64,000 bases of DNA from Methylobacterium isbiliense. Its GTDB lineage: Bacteria; Pseudomonadota; Alphaproteobacteria; Rhizobiales; Beijerinckiaceae. Below are positions 35,524 through 43,970 of this stretch, one piece after another. The stretch lies in the NCBI RefSeq assembly GCF_022179325.1, contig NZ_BPQQ01000067.1, positions 62,001 through 126,000 of the forward strand. The letters run 5' to 3'. Positions within the stretch are counted from its first letter, which is position 1, and each line of letters begins with the position of its first letter. The notes under the pieces are model-generated. The model searched no databases. It was not told the origin of the DNA and saw only the letters and a list, made by a program, of their open reading frames with translations. The position numbers and the translations under genes were made by a program.

Positions 35524-37748
35524 TGCCCATGAAGTTCGACACCCCCGCGGGCCAGAACCCCATCGACCAGCTCAAGGTCGTCGGCCGGCCTACCGACCGC
35601 ATCGACGGCAAGTACAAGACCACCGGCACGGCGCCCTACGCCTACGAGCGCCACGACGTCGCGCCGAACCCGGCCTACGGCTACGTGCTCGGCGCCGGCA
35701 TCGCCAAGGGGCGCGTGCGCGCGATCCACGTCGAGGAGGCCCGACGCGCGCCCGGATTCCTGACCGTCGTGACGACGCTCGACACCCCGAGGCTCGAACG
35801 CGGCAAGATGAACGCCGCCTACCTGTTCGGTGGGGACGAGATCCAGCACTACCATCAGGCGATCGCCGTGGTGGTGGCCGAGACCTTTGAGCAGGCCCGG
35901 GCGGCCGCCTACCTCATCAAGGTCGACTACGCCCCCGAGGCGGGCCGGTTCGACCTCGCCGCCGAGGCGAAGGTCGCCCAGCCGGTCCCGGGCGACAGCG
36001 GCGAGGGCAGCGGCGGCGACGGCGTGGAGCGGGTCGGCGACTTCGAGGCGGCGTTCGCGCAGGCGCCGATCACGCTCGACCAGACCTACACGACTGCCGA
36101 CGAGAGCCACGCCATGATGGAGCCGCACGCGACGATCGCGGCCTGGGAGGGCGACAGGGTCACGCTCTGGACCTCGAACCAGATGATCGCCTGGGGGCAT
36201 GGCAGCATGGCCAAGATCCTGGGGATCCCGAAGGAGAACGTCCGGCTCGACTCGCCCTATGTCGGGGGCGGCTTCGGCGGCAAGCTGTTCGTGCGGGCCG
36301 ACGCGGTGCTGGCGGCGCTCGCCGCCCGGGCGGCCGGACGGCCGGTCAAGGTGGCGCTGACCCGCCCGCTGATCGCCAACAACACCACGCACCGGCCCGC
36401 CACCATCCAGCGCGTGCGCATCGGCGCGACGCCGGACGGGCGCATCACGGCCATCGCCCACGAGAGCACCTCCGGCAACCTGCCCGACGGGGATCCGGAG
36501 ACGGCGGTGAACCAGACCAAGCTGCTCTACGCGGGCGCCAACCGCCTGACCGCGATGAAGCTCGCCCATCTCGACCTGCCCGAGGGCAACGCCATGCGCG
36601 CCCCCGGCGAGGCCCCGGGCCTGATGGTGCTCGAAGTCGCCATGGACGAGATGGCGGAGAAGCTCGGGCTCGATCCGGTGGAGTTCCGCATCCGCAACGA
36701 CACGCAGGTCGACCCGAACAAGCCGGGGCGGCGCTTCTCGCACCGCGACCTCGTGGGTTGCCTCCGGCTCGGCGCCGAGCGCTTCGGCTGGGCCAAACGC
36801 AACCCGAAGCCGGGGCAGGTGCGCGACGGGCAGTGGCTCGTCGGGCACGGGATGGCGGCGGCCTTCCGCAACAACCTCGTGGTGAAGTCGGGTGCGCGCG
36901 TGCGCCTGGGCCGCGACGGCGTCGTCACGGTCGAGACCGACATGACCGATATCGGCACCGGCAGCTACACCATCATCGCCCAGACCGCGGCGGAGATGAT
37001 GGGCGTGCCGCTGGAACGCGTCGTGGCGCGGCTCGGCGATTCGCGCTTTCCGGTCTCGGCCGGGTCGGGCGGGCAGTTCGGCGGCAATTCGTCGACGGCG
37101 GGGGTCTATGCCGCCTGCGTGCGCCTGCGCGAGGCGGTGGCGCAGCGGCTCGGCTTCAACGCGAACGACGCGCAGTTCGTGGACGGGCAGGTCCGCTCGG
37201 GCAACCGGACCGTGCCGCTTGCCCAGGCGGCGTCGGACGGCGAACTCGTGGCCGAGGATGCCATCGAGTTCGGCAAGCTCTCGCAGGAGCAGCAGCAATC
37301 GACCTTCGGCGCCCACTTCGTCGAGGTCGGCGTCGATGCCGACACGGCCGAGGTGCGGGTGCGGCGCATGCTGGCGGTCTGCGCGGCCGGCCGCATCCTC
37401 AACCCGAAATCGGCCCGCAGCCAAGTCATCGGCGGGATGACCATGGGCACCGGGGCCGCGCTGATGGAGGAACTCGCCGTCGACACGAAGCGCGGCTTCT
37501 TCGTCAACCACGACCTCGCCGGCTACGAGGTGCCGGTCCATGCCGACATCCCGCACCAGGAGGTGATCTTCCTCGACGAGGCCGACCCGATGTCCTCGCC
37601 GATGAAGGCCAAGGGCGTGGGCGAACTCGGCATCTGCGGCGTCGGGGCGGCGGTGGCCAACGCGGTCTACAACGCCACCGGCATCCGCGTGCGCGACTAT
37701 CCGATCACCCTCGACAAGCTCCTCGACCGCATGCCCGAGGCGGCCTGA
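35523..37748 (+). CDS. paoC: Periplasmic aldehyde oxidase, molybdenum cofactor subunit
   Basis: 741 residues from the ATG at 35523 (TGATG overlap with paoB). The catalytic Glu is Glu701 in KGVGELGICG, and the cofactor pocket shows DSPYVGGGFGGKLF and MTDIGTGSYTIIAQT. Sequence and length match E. coli PaoC (YagR), which holds molybdopterin cytosine dinucleotide. It has no signal of its own and is exported with PaoA through Tat. Such enzymes detoxify or use aromatic and other aldehydes. No paoD-like (XdhC-family) maturation factor is in the window. Confidence 0.95.
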   Translation: MPMKFDTPAGQNPIDQLKVVGRPTDRIDGKYKTTGTAPYAYERHDVAPNPAYGYVLGAGIAKGRVRAIHVEEARRAPGFLTVVTTLDTPRLERGKMNAAYLFGGDEIQHYHQAIAVVVAETFEQARAAAYLIKVDYAPEAGRFDLAAEAKVAQPVPGDSGEGSGGDGVERVGDFEAAFAQAPITLDQTYTTADESHAMMEPHATIAAWEGDRVTLWTSNQMIAWGHGSMAKILGIPKENVRLDSPYVGGGFGGKLFVRADAVLAALAARAAGRPVKVALTRPLIANNTTHRPATIQRVRIGATPDGRITAIAHESTSGNLPDGDPETAVNQTKLLYAGANRLTAMKLAHLDLPEGNAMRAPGEAPGLMVLEVAMDEMAEKLGLDPVEFRIRNDTQVDPNKPGRRFSHRDLVGCLRLGAERFGWAKRNPKPGQVRDGQWLVGHGMAAAFRNNLVVKSGARVRLGRDGVVTVETDMTDIGTGSYTIIAQTAAEMMGVPLERVVARLGDSRFPVSAGSGGQFGGNSSTAGVYAACVRLREAVAQRLGFNANDAQFVDGQVRSGNRTVPLAQAASDGELVAEDAIEFGKLSQEQQQSTFGAHFVEVGVDADTAEVRVRRMLAVCAAGRILNPKSARSQVIGGMTMGTGAALMEELAVDTKRGFFVNHDLAGYEVPVHADIPHQEVIFLDEADPMSSPMKAKGVGELGICGVGAAVANAVYNATGIRVRDYPITLDKLLDRMPEAA

Positions 37749-37769
37749 GCGCCGCAAGACGGGGAGGGG

Positions 37770-37785
37770 CGGGCGTCGTCGCCCG
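37770..37785. terminator. Hairpin after paoABC
   Basis: CGGGCG-TCGT-CGCCCG, a 6-bp stem that can extend with G-T pairs, 21 bp after the paoC stop and before a convergent gene. No U-tract. Confidence 0.4.
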
Positions 37786-37872
37786 TCTCCGCCCTGGCGC
37801 GGGGCGCATGCGGAGTCAGCGGCACGCGCCTCAGGACGCAAGCGTGAGACGGGCCGCGATGCACGCGGCCAG

Positions 37873-38187
37873 TCAGTCGTCCGGAAGGTCCAGGTCCAGA
37901 AGGGCGGAGGCCAGGCACTTGCCATGGGCATCGAGCGCGAGGGATCGCGTGACGCCGCCCCCGAGCGCGCCGTGCAGCACGAAGTTCAGGGCGCCGAGGC
38001 CGGGCAGCACGTAGCGCACCACGTCGCCGCGGACGAGATCGGCGAAATGCGCCTTCACCCTGTCCGCCGTGAGGTGCCGCTCCAGTCGGGGGTAGTCGCC
38101 TGCCTCGTAGGCGATGACGGCGATGTTCGAGATGTCGCCCTTGTCGCCGGTGCGGGCATGGGCGATCGCCCGAAGGGGGATCGGCAT
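37873..38187 (-). CDS. Small AtuA-associated protein
   Basis: 104 residues from the ATG at 38187, starting 2 bp after the stop of the AtuA-like gene. The sequence IPLRAIAHARTGDKGDISNI, VVRYVLPGLGALNFVLHGAL and GGVTRSLALDAHGKCLASAL is that of the small domain usually encoded next to, or fused to, DUF1446 proteins (AtuA ferredoxin-like fold). Despite the name it has only one cysteine and binds no obvious cluster. It is probably a subunit of the AtuA-like enzyme. Confidence 0.85.
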   Translation of the reverse strand: MPIPLRAIAHARTGDKGDISNIAVIAYEAGDYPRLERHLTADRVKAHFADLVRGDVVRYVLPGLGALNFVLHGALGGGVTRSLALDAHGKCLASALLDLDLPDD

Positions 38188-38189
38188 CG

Positions 38190-39530
38190 TCAGCTCTCCA
38201 CGATCTGGACGGCGGGCCGCGCGAGATGCTCAGGCAGCAGCAGCGAGCGGATGCCGACGATCTCGCGGGCGCTCTTCGTCGCGCCGCCGCCGCCCGCCGG
38301 ACCGTTGAGATACAGCGACTCCACCTCGTTGCCGATCGCCACGGCGTCGGCGAGGCGGTCGGTGCGCCCGACCACCCGCACCCGGACCTCCCGCGGCTCC
38401 GGCGCTCCCGCCGAGAGCGAGGGACCGAGGATCGCGTCGACGCCGATCAGCTCGAAGCGCGTCTCCCGGCACGGGATCCCGGTCAGCCGCAGGCGCTCCG
38501 CGACGATGTCGAGGGCGAGCCGCCCGCGGGCGACCGCACCCGGCCCCGCGTAGGAGATCTGCCCTTCGCCGACGCAGCTGTCGCGATAGCCCACCGACAC
38601 CTTGAGCGTGCCCGTCCGCGGCCGTCCGTCGCCGCCCTCGATCCGGACCCGGTCCGGCCCGGCCTCCGTCACCCTGACGCCCGAGAAGTCGGCGACCACA
38701 TCCGGCTGCAGGTAGCGCGCCGGGTCGTGCACCTCGTAGAGGAGCTGCTCCTTGCAGGTCGCCGGGGTCACCCGGCCGCCGGAGCCCGGCACCTTGGTGA
38801 TGACCGCCGTTCCGTCCTCGGTCACCTCCGCGAGCGGGAAGCCGAGCCGCGCGAGGTCGGGAACATCCTTGTAGCCGGGATCGGCGAAGTAGCCGCCGGT
38901 GATCTGCCCGGCGCATTCGAGCAGGTGACCGATCACCGTGCCGCGGCCGAGCCGCGTCCAGTCCTGCAGCGACCAGCCGAACGCATGGATGAGCGGCGCG
39001 AGGAACATCGCCGGATCGGCGGCGCGGCCGGTGACCACCACGTCGGCGCCCCGCTCGAGGGCCTGGGCGATCGGGCCGGCGCCCAGATAGGCGTTGGCCG
39101 AGATCAGCCGGTCGCCGAGGGAGGCGACGGTCTCGTGCGTCTCGTCGAGGGGATAGTGGCCCGCCCGGACGACATCGAGCACGTCGTCGCCGGTGACGGC
39201 CGCGACCTTCAGCCCCCGCAGCCCCAGGCTCCGCGCGATCTCCGCCACCGCCTCGGCGGCGGCGAGCGGGTTGGCCGCCCCCATGTTGGTGATCACCCGG
39301 ATGCCCCTGGCCCGGCAGGGCGCCAGGACGGCCCGCATGCGGGCGGCGAGCAGCGGGTCGAACCCTTGCGCCGGGTCCCGCATCCGCGCCTGCTGCGCCA
39401 GCGCGATGGTGCGCTCGGCGAGGCACTCGAAGACGAGGTAATCCAGGTCGCCCGTCTCGGCCAGTTCGACGGCCGGCTCGATCCGGTCTCCCGCGAAGCC
39501 GGCCCCGGCGCCGATCCTGATGCTCCTCAC
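38190..39530 (-). CDS. AtuA-family (DUF1446) protein
   Basis: 446 residues from a GTG at 39530 (GGAG eight bases upstream). Motifs: IRIGAGAGFAGDRIEPAVEL, LDYLVFECLAERTIALAQQ, ITNMGAANPLAAAEAVAEIA, VVTGRAADPAMFLAPLIHAF and GGYFADPGYKDVPDLARLGF. The family is named after Pseudomonas AtuA, needed for growth on acyclic terpenes such as citronellol, but its reaction is not known and most homologues lie in acid-use clusters like this one. Encoded with its small partner, a CitMHS transporter and a LysR regulator, it probably acts on a carboxylate or its CoA ester taken up by that transporter. Confidence 0.9.
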   Translation of the reverse strand: MRSIRIGAGAGFAGDRIEPAVELAETGDLDYLVFECLAERTIALAQQARMRDPAQGFDPLLAARMRAVLAPCRARGIRVITNMGAANPLAAAEAVAEIARSLGLRGLKVAAVTGDDVLDVVRAGHYPLDETHETVASLGDRLISANAYLGAGPIAQALERGADVVVTGRAADPAMFLAPLIHAFGWSLQDWTRLGRGTVIGHLLECAGQITGGYFADPGYKDVPDLARLGFPLAEVTEDGTAVITKVPGSGGRVTPATCKEQLLYEVHDPARYLQPDVVADFSGVRVTEAGPDRVRIEGGDGRPRTGTLKVSVGYRDSCVGEGQISYAGPGAVARGRLALDIVAERLRLTGIPCRETRFELIGVDAILGPSLSAGAPEPREVRVRVVGRTDRLADAVAIGNEVESLYLNGPAGGGGATKSAREIVGIRSLLLPEHLARPAVQIVES

Positions 39531-39576
39531 GGCGTCGCTCCTCCGCTGCGCCTCGGCATGGTTCGACCGGCCGCCG

Positions 39577-40938
39577 TCATCCCAGCACCCCGGTCGCGAA
39601 GGCGACCGCCGTCATCACCAGCGTGGTCCCGAAGGCCCACGGGAAGATGAAGCGCTGGTGGTCTCCCAGGTTCACCCCGCACAGGCCGATCAGGATGAAG
39701 GTCGAGGCGGTGAGCGGGCTGAGCGGGAAGCCGGTGGTCATCTGCCCGAGGATCGCGCCGCGGCCGACCAGCACGGGATCGACGCCGAGGCTCGCCGCGC
39801 TCTGCGCCAGCACCGGCAGCACGCCGAAGTAATAGGCGTCGGGCGTGAACACGAGGCTGAGGGGCATGCTCGTCACCGCCACGATGACCGGCAGGTAGCC
39901 GGCGAGACTCGGCGGGATCACCGACACGGCGGCGGCGGCCATCGCGTCGATCATCTTCGTGCCGGTGAGCACGCCGGTGAAGATGCCGGCAGCGAAGATC
40001 ATGGTGGAGACCGTGACGACGCTGGCCGCATGGGCGACGAGGTGCTTCTGCTGCTGCTCCCAGCTCGGATAGTTGACGGGCAGCGCGACCGCGAAGGCGA
40101 GGATGAAGAGGACGGGAAGGGGCAGCCACGTCATCAGCAGGGCCACGACCAGCACCACGGTCAGGACGGCGTTGAACCAGAACAGCCAGGGGCGCTCCAG
40201 GGCGACCTTGCCCTCGGCCGCCGGAACGAGGTCGTCGCCATCCTGCGGGAGATCCGCCACGGGGTTGCTGGCGGCCGAGAGGGATGCCGGTTGCGGCGCT
40301 GCGGTCCCGCCCGGGCGTCCCGCGAGGCCGAGACGGGTGCGCTCGCGCCGCCCGAGGATGTAGGCCACGACCAGCACCCAGACGATGCCGACCGCCATCG
40401 CCGGGACGACGGGATTGAACAGCGCCGAGGCATCCGCCTTCAGCGCCGCCATCGCCCGGACGGTCGGGCCGCCCCAGGGAATGATGTTCATCACGCCGGC
40501 GCCGAGCGCGACGATGCCGGAGAGGACCAGCCGGTTCATGCCCAGCCGCTGGTAGAGCGGCAGCATCGCCGAGACGGTGATGAGGAACGTGGTGGCGCCG
40601 TCCCCGTCCAGCGCCACCGCCATGGTGAGCACCGCGGTCGCCAGGGCGACCTTGATCGGGTCGCCTTTGACCAGGCGCAGCAGGCGCCGGATCATCGGAT
40701 CGAACAGGCCGACATCGAGCATCAGCCCGAAATACAAAACGGCGAAGATGATCATCACGCCGACCGGCGCGACCCGGCCGATGCCGTCGAGCATCATCTT
40801 GCCGAGGCCCGGACCGGCCCCGGCGAGCAGGCCGGCGATCGCCGGGATGAGGATGAGTGCGACCAGCACCGACAGGCGCTTGGTCATGATCGCGTAGAGA
40901 AACGCCGCGATCGTCGCGAAGCCCAGGACAGCCAGCAC
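39577..40938 (-). CDS. CitMHS-family citrate-type transporter
   Basis: 453 residues from a GTG at 40938 (GGGAGGAAACT upstream). About twelve membrane segments are seen, starting LAVLGFATIAAFLYAIM and LSVLVALILIPAIAGLLAG. Family features include ALDGDGATTFLITVSAMLPL and MNIIPWGGPTVRAMAAL. CitMHS carriers import citrate or other tricarboxylates complexed with a divalent metal, together with protons. A cytoplasmic loop near residue 210 is rich in Ala and Pro. It leads a leftward operon with the AtuA-like genes, under the divergent LysR. Confidence 0.92.
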   Translation of the reverse strand: MLAVLGFATIAAFLYAIMTKRLSVLVALILIPAIAGLLAGAGPGLGKMMLDGIGRVAPVGVMIIFAVLYFGLMLDVGLFDPMIRRLLRLVKGDPIKVALATAVLTMAVALDGDGATTFLITVSAMLPLYQRLGMNRLVLSGIVALGAGVMNIIPWGGPTVRAMAALKADASALFNPVVPAMAVGIVWVLVVAYILGRRERTRLGLAGRPGGTAAPQPASLSAASNPVADLPQDGDDLVPAAEGKVALERPWLFWFNAVLTVVLVVALLMTWLPLPVLFILAFAVALPVNYPSWEQQQKHLVAHAASVVTVSTMIFAAGIFTGVLTGTKMIDAMAAAAVSVIPPSLAGYLPVIVAVTSMPLSLVFTPDAYYFGVLPVLAQSAASLGVDPVLVGRGAILGQMTTGFPLSPLTASTFILIGLCGVNLGDHQRFIFPWAFGTTLVMTAVAFATGVLG

Positions 40939-40992
40939 AGTTTCCTCCCGGCGCCCGCTGTTCTGCGAAGCAGGCTGCTCGGAAGCGAAAAC

Positions 40993-41036
40993 TCATGCAT
41001 GACGACAGCGCATTCAACCTATAAATTCATGCGTGA
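40993..41036. promoter_or_regulatory. Two matching palindromes in the CitMHS/LysR divergent promoter
   Basis: TCATGCATGA (40993-41002) is a perfect 10-bp palindrome; TCATGCGTGA (41027-41036) is the same site with one change. They are 34 bp centre to centre. The second overlaps the LysR start codon, the usual place for autoregulation. The pair suggests the LysR tetramer binds here to control the transporter operon. By inference only. Confidence 0.6.
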
Positions 41037-41947
41037 TGCGCATCAATTTCACGCCCCAGCAACTCTCGGCCTTCCTGCACTTGGCGGCGACCGGCAGCTT
41101 CAGCGAGGCGGCGCAGCGGCAGGGCGTGTCGCAGCCCGCGCTCAGCCGCACGATCCAGCAGATGGAGGCGATGGTCGGCGGGCGCCTCTTCGATCGCACC
41201 ACCCGCAAGGTCGCCCTCACGCCGATCGGGCACGAACTGCACCGCATCGCGGAACGGCTGACCGCCGAGTTCGACAGCGCCGCCAGCGAGCTGGCGCGCG
41301 TGGTCGCGGGGCGGAGCGGCCGGGTCACGGTGGCCGCCCTGCCGTCGATCGCCGCCGTGCTGCTGCCGCCCGCCATCGCGCACTTTCGCGAGGGACATCC
41401 GGACGTCGCGGTGACCATCCTGGACGGCCTCTCAGAATCCGTTCTGGAGGCCGTGGCCCAGGGGCGGGCCGATCTCGGGCTGACGATCCGGCCGAGCCCG
41501 CACGCCACGCTGACCTACCGGTCGCTCCTGGCCGACGAATTCGGCCTGGTCTGCCGCGCCGACGACGACTTGGCCGGGGAGGGGCCGCTGCCGTGGTCGG
41601 TCTTCCGGAACCGGCCCTTCATCGCCATGGCGTCCACCAGCAGCGTCCGGCAGATGACGGATGCGGCCTTCCTGCAGGCAGGTCTCGCCATTCCCCCGCT
41701 CTTCGGCTGCGCGTTTCTGGGGACGACCGGAAACCTCGTGGCGGCGGGTCTGGGCATCACCGCCCTGCCGCGCCTGACCCTGCCTCTCCTCGGGCCGTGC
41801 GGCCTCGTCTGGCGCCGGCTGGAGCAGCCGGTGATGCGACGGCAGATGGGCATCGTCACCCGGACGGGACGAACCCTCGCGCCGGCTGCGCTCGCGCTTC
41901 ATGCCGCCTTAGTGCTGCAAGGCCGGCGGTTCGAGCAGCGGTGGTGA
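41036..41947 (+). CDS. LysR-family regulator of the CitMHS/AtuA module
   Basis: 303 residues from the ATG at 41036 (a GTG at 41033 adds one). The N-terminal helix-turn-helix is FTPQQLSAFLHLAATGSFSE and GVSQPALSRTIQQMEAMVGG. The effector domain follows (GRVTVAALPSIAAVLLPPAI, GRADLGLTIRPSP, AAGLGITALPRLTLPLL). It diverges from the transporter gene with 97 bp between, the standard LysR layout, so it probably activates that operon in response to the substrate. The effector is likely an organic acid. Confidence 0.92.
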   Translation: MRINFTPQQLSAFLHLAATGSFSEAAQRQGVSQPALSRTIQQMEAMVGGRLFDRTTRKVALTPIGHELHRIAERLTAEFDSAASELARVVAGRSGRVTVAALPSIAAVLLPPAIAHFREGHPDVAVTILDGLSESVLEAVAQGRADLGLTIRPSPHATLTYRSLLADEFGLVCRADDDLAGEGPLPWSVFRNRPFIAMASTSSVRQMTDAAFLQAGLAIPPLFGCAFLGTTGNLVAAGLGITALPRLTLPLLGPCGLVWRRLEQPVMRRQMGIVTRTGRTLAPAALALHAALVLQGRRFEQRW

Positions 41948-42195
41948 TCGTCCGGCCATGCCGCGGCGCGTTCTGCCCCGGCGCCGACCGGAGGCCCATG
42001 CCGAAATCCTCGGCAGCCGCGTCGCGATGGGGTATTGCGCAGAACCTCGGAAGCCGCCGGAGCCTAGGATGCTTATCGAGAGCGGGAAGCTGCTCGCCCT
42101 GTACGGCCATTGCCGCGGCGCGACCGTCCAGCGTCCGAAGGCCGGCCGGATCGGCTGGCATGCGCTCGCCCGCAACGCGGCATGGAACCGCAACG

Positions 42196-43674
42196 ATGAC
42201 ACGGCCTGACAGAGCACGCTTCCTGTTGCGCAAGTCCGCGGACCGCATTCCGGCCGTATCGCGCCTGATCGACGCCTGCGCGCGACATCTGCTGGCCGGA
42301 TTCGGGAAACCGTCCGGAGCGCATGCCGAGACAGGCGGGCCGACGGATGAGCGGAGCGGCGAGGCGTTGCTGAGCCATGCCCGATCGCTCGCCGCGACGG
42401 CGCGTCACGACGATCTGCGTGCCTATGCGGCGCAGATGGTGAAGGTAGCGGACGATCTCTTCCTCTTGGTCCGCCTCGCCATCGTGCTGCGCGAGGCCGG
42501 CCTGTTCGAGGAGGCCGACCGCACCTGCCAGCACATCCTGCGGGCCGATCCCGACTATGCCTTCGCCCACTACGAACTCGGCGTCTCGCTCGCGGCGCAG
42601 AGGCGCCATGCGGAAGCCCTGGCCTCCTTCGCACGGATCCTGACGCGGCTGCCGCAGGACGAGCGCGCCCATCTCCAGGTGGCGCGCATGCAGACGGCGA
42701 CCGGACGCCACGCCGAGGCCGAGGCGACCCTGGAGCGGCTGCGAGGATTCGCGCCCGCGCACGAGGACCTGCCCTGGCTTGCGGAGTTCAACCGCTATCT
42801 CGCATCCTTCCCGCTCGAAGCGATCCGTGCGCAGGCCACCGCCTACGCGCAGAGCCCGCACTACATCTGGGAGGAGGACATCGTCCGCCGGATCGTGCAG
42901 GCGCTCGAGGGCCGACGCGGCTTCTCCCTGGTACGCCTCGGGGACGGGGAGGGGGCGTTCCTGCGGATCTCGGATGAGGACGAGGTCCGCTTTGCTCACC
43001 TCTACCGGCGCAACCGGCAGGATCGGGCCCGGGTGTGGTTCGACGGCGAGATCGATCTCGACGCATCGGGCTTCACCCGGACCGCCGCCGGCCTCGTGGA
43101 CGTGATCCGCAATGCGGACGTGGTCGGGCTGCCCCCGGTATCCTGGATCGAGCACGAGTACCGCATCGTCAGCCCGATCAGCCTGTCCTGCCTCGTCAAC
43201 GTGGTCCGGGCGATGCCGGCCCTCGATACCGGGCAGGGTCTGTGCACGCAGCTGATCCACCGCTCCCTGCACCACAACGGGCAGTTGGCTGCGCTCCTGC
43301 GCGGGCGGGCGCGGATCGGGCTGATCGCCTGCCATCCGGATGCGCCCGACCTGCTGGCGCGCGGCTTCGGGATCGGCGAGGTGGTGTTCCACCGGATTCC
43401 GGGCGAGAAGCTCAACGCGGCGCTGCTCGGCCCGGCGGCAGTGGCGGGACGGCACTACCCGGATCGGTTCACGGCCCTCATGCAGGACCTGTCGCAGCCG
43501 CTGGCCGGGGAGCTGTTCCTGGTCGCCGGAGGGCTGCTGGGCAAGATCTACTGCGACCGCATCAAGCGCAGCGGCGGCGTGGCCATCGACATCGGCTCGC
43601 TCATCGATGCGTGGCTCGGGGCACCGACCCGCCCCGGCTTCTTCACGCCCCAGGACAGGCTCGGCCCAGCGTGA
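42196..43674 (+). CDS. TPR protein fused to a GT-D-like glycosyltransferase domain
   Basis: 492 residues from the ATG at 42196. Residues about 90-200 are tetratricopeptide repeats (LFEEADRTCQHILRADPDYA, HYELGVSLAAQRRHAEALAS, RHAEAEATLERLRGFAP). The C-terminal half begins FSLVRLGDGEGAFLRISDED; the DGE motif followed by a late SGGVAIDIGSLIDAWLG segment matches GT-D (DUF1792-like) glycosyltransferases, which use a metal-dependent nucleotide sugar. It is a stand-alone gene. TPR plus glycosyltransferase suggests modification of a protein or cell-surface glycan. Substrate unknown; the GT-D call is by motif. Confidence 0.72.
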   Translation: MTRPDRARFLLRKSADRIPAVSRLIDACARHLLAGFGKPSGAHAETGGPTDERSGEALLSHARSLAATARHDDLRAYAAQMVKVADDLFLLVRLAIVLREAGLFEEADRTCQHILRADPDYAFAHYELGVSLAAQRRHAEALASFARILTRLPQDERAHLQVARMQTATGRHAEAEATLERLRGFAPAHEDLPWLAEFNRYLASFPLEAIRAQATAYAQSPHYIWEEDIVRRIVQALEGRRGFSLVRLGDGEGAFLRISDEDEVRFAHLYRRNRQDRARVWFDGEIDLDASGFTRTAAGLVDVIRNADVVGLPPVSWIEHEYRIVSPISLSCLVNVVRAMPALDTGQGLCTQLIHRSLHHNGQLAALLRGRARIGLIACHPDAPDLLARGFGIGEVVFHRIPGEKLNAALLGPAAVAGRHYPDRFTALMQDLSQPLAGELFLVAGGLLGKIYCDRIKRSGGVAIDIGSLIDAWLGAPTRPGFFTPQDRLGPA

Positions 43675-43970
43675 GACCGACGGGCGCGGCCGATCACCCG
43701 AACGGTCGGCGAATCCCTCCTCGGCAGCGGACGGCAGGGAACGTCGGCCTCAGCGAAGGCTGACATCGGCGGCGGGCGGACCGGCGCCGCGCGCGCCGCC
43801 TCGTGCGGTGCGGCCGCTCCTGCCCGGCTTTACGGGCGGCGTGCGGCCGAGCTTCATCGCTCTGTCATGCGGTCTGGTTACGCGTCCGACACACGGGAGA
43901 AACGCGATTACCCGGCCGGAGTACCGGCCGCGGTCGCGGCGCCCTCCCGGGCATCGCGACGGGAACCGGC
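43675..43970. other. Intergenic region before the first RTX gene
   Basis: 296 bp. A less G+C-rich part around 43850-43910 (TCTGTCATGCGGTCTGGTTACG) is the likely promoter. No gene, terminator or repeat was recognised. Confidence 0.3.

Noticed and set aside
41958-42209. 83-residue open frame before the TPR/GT-D gene
   Set aside because: Arg/Pro-rich composition without a recognisable fold or ribosome site, and it overlaps the next start codon.
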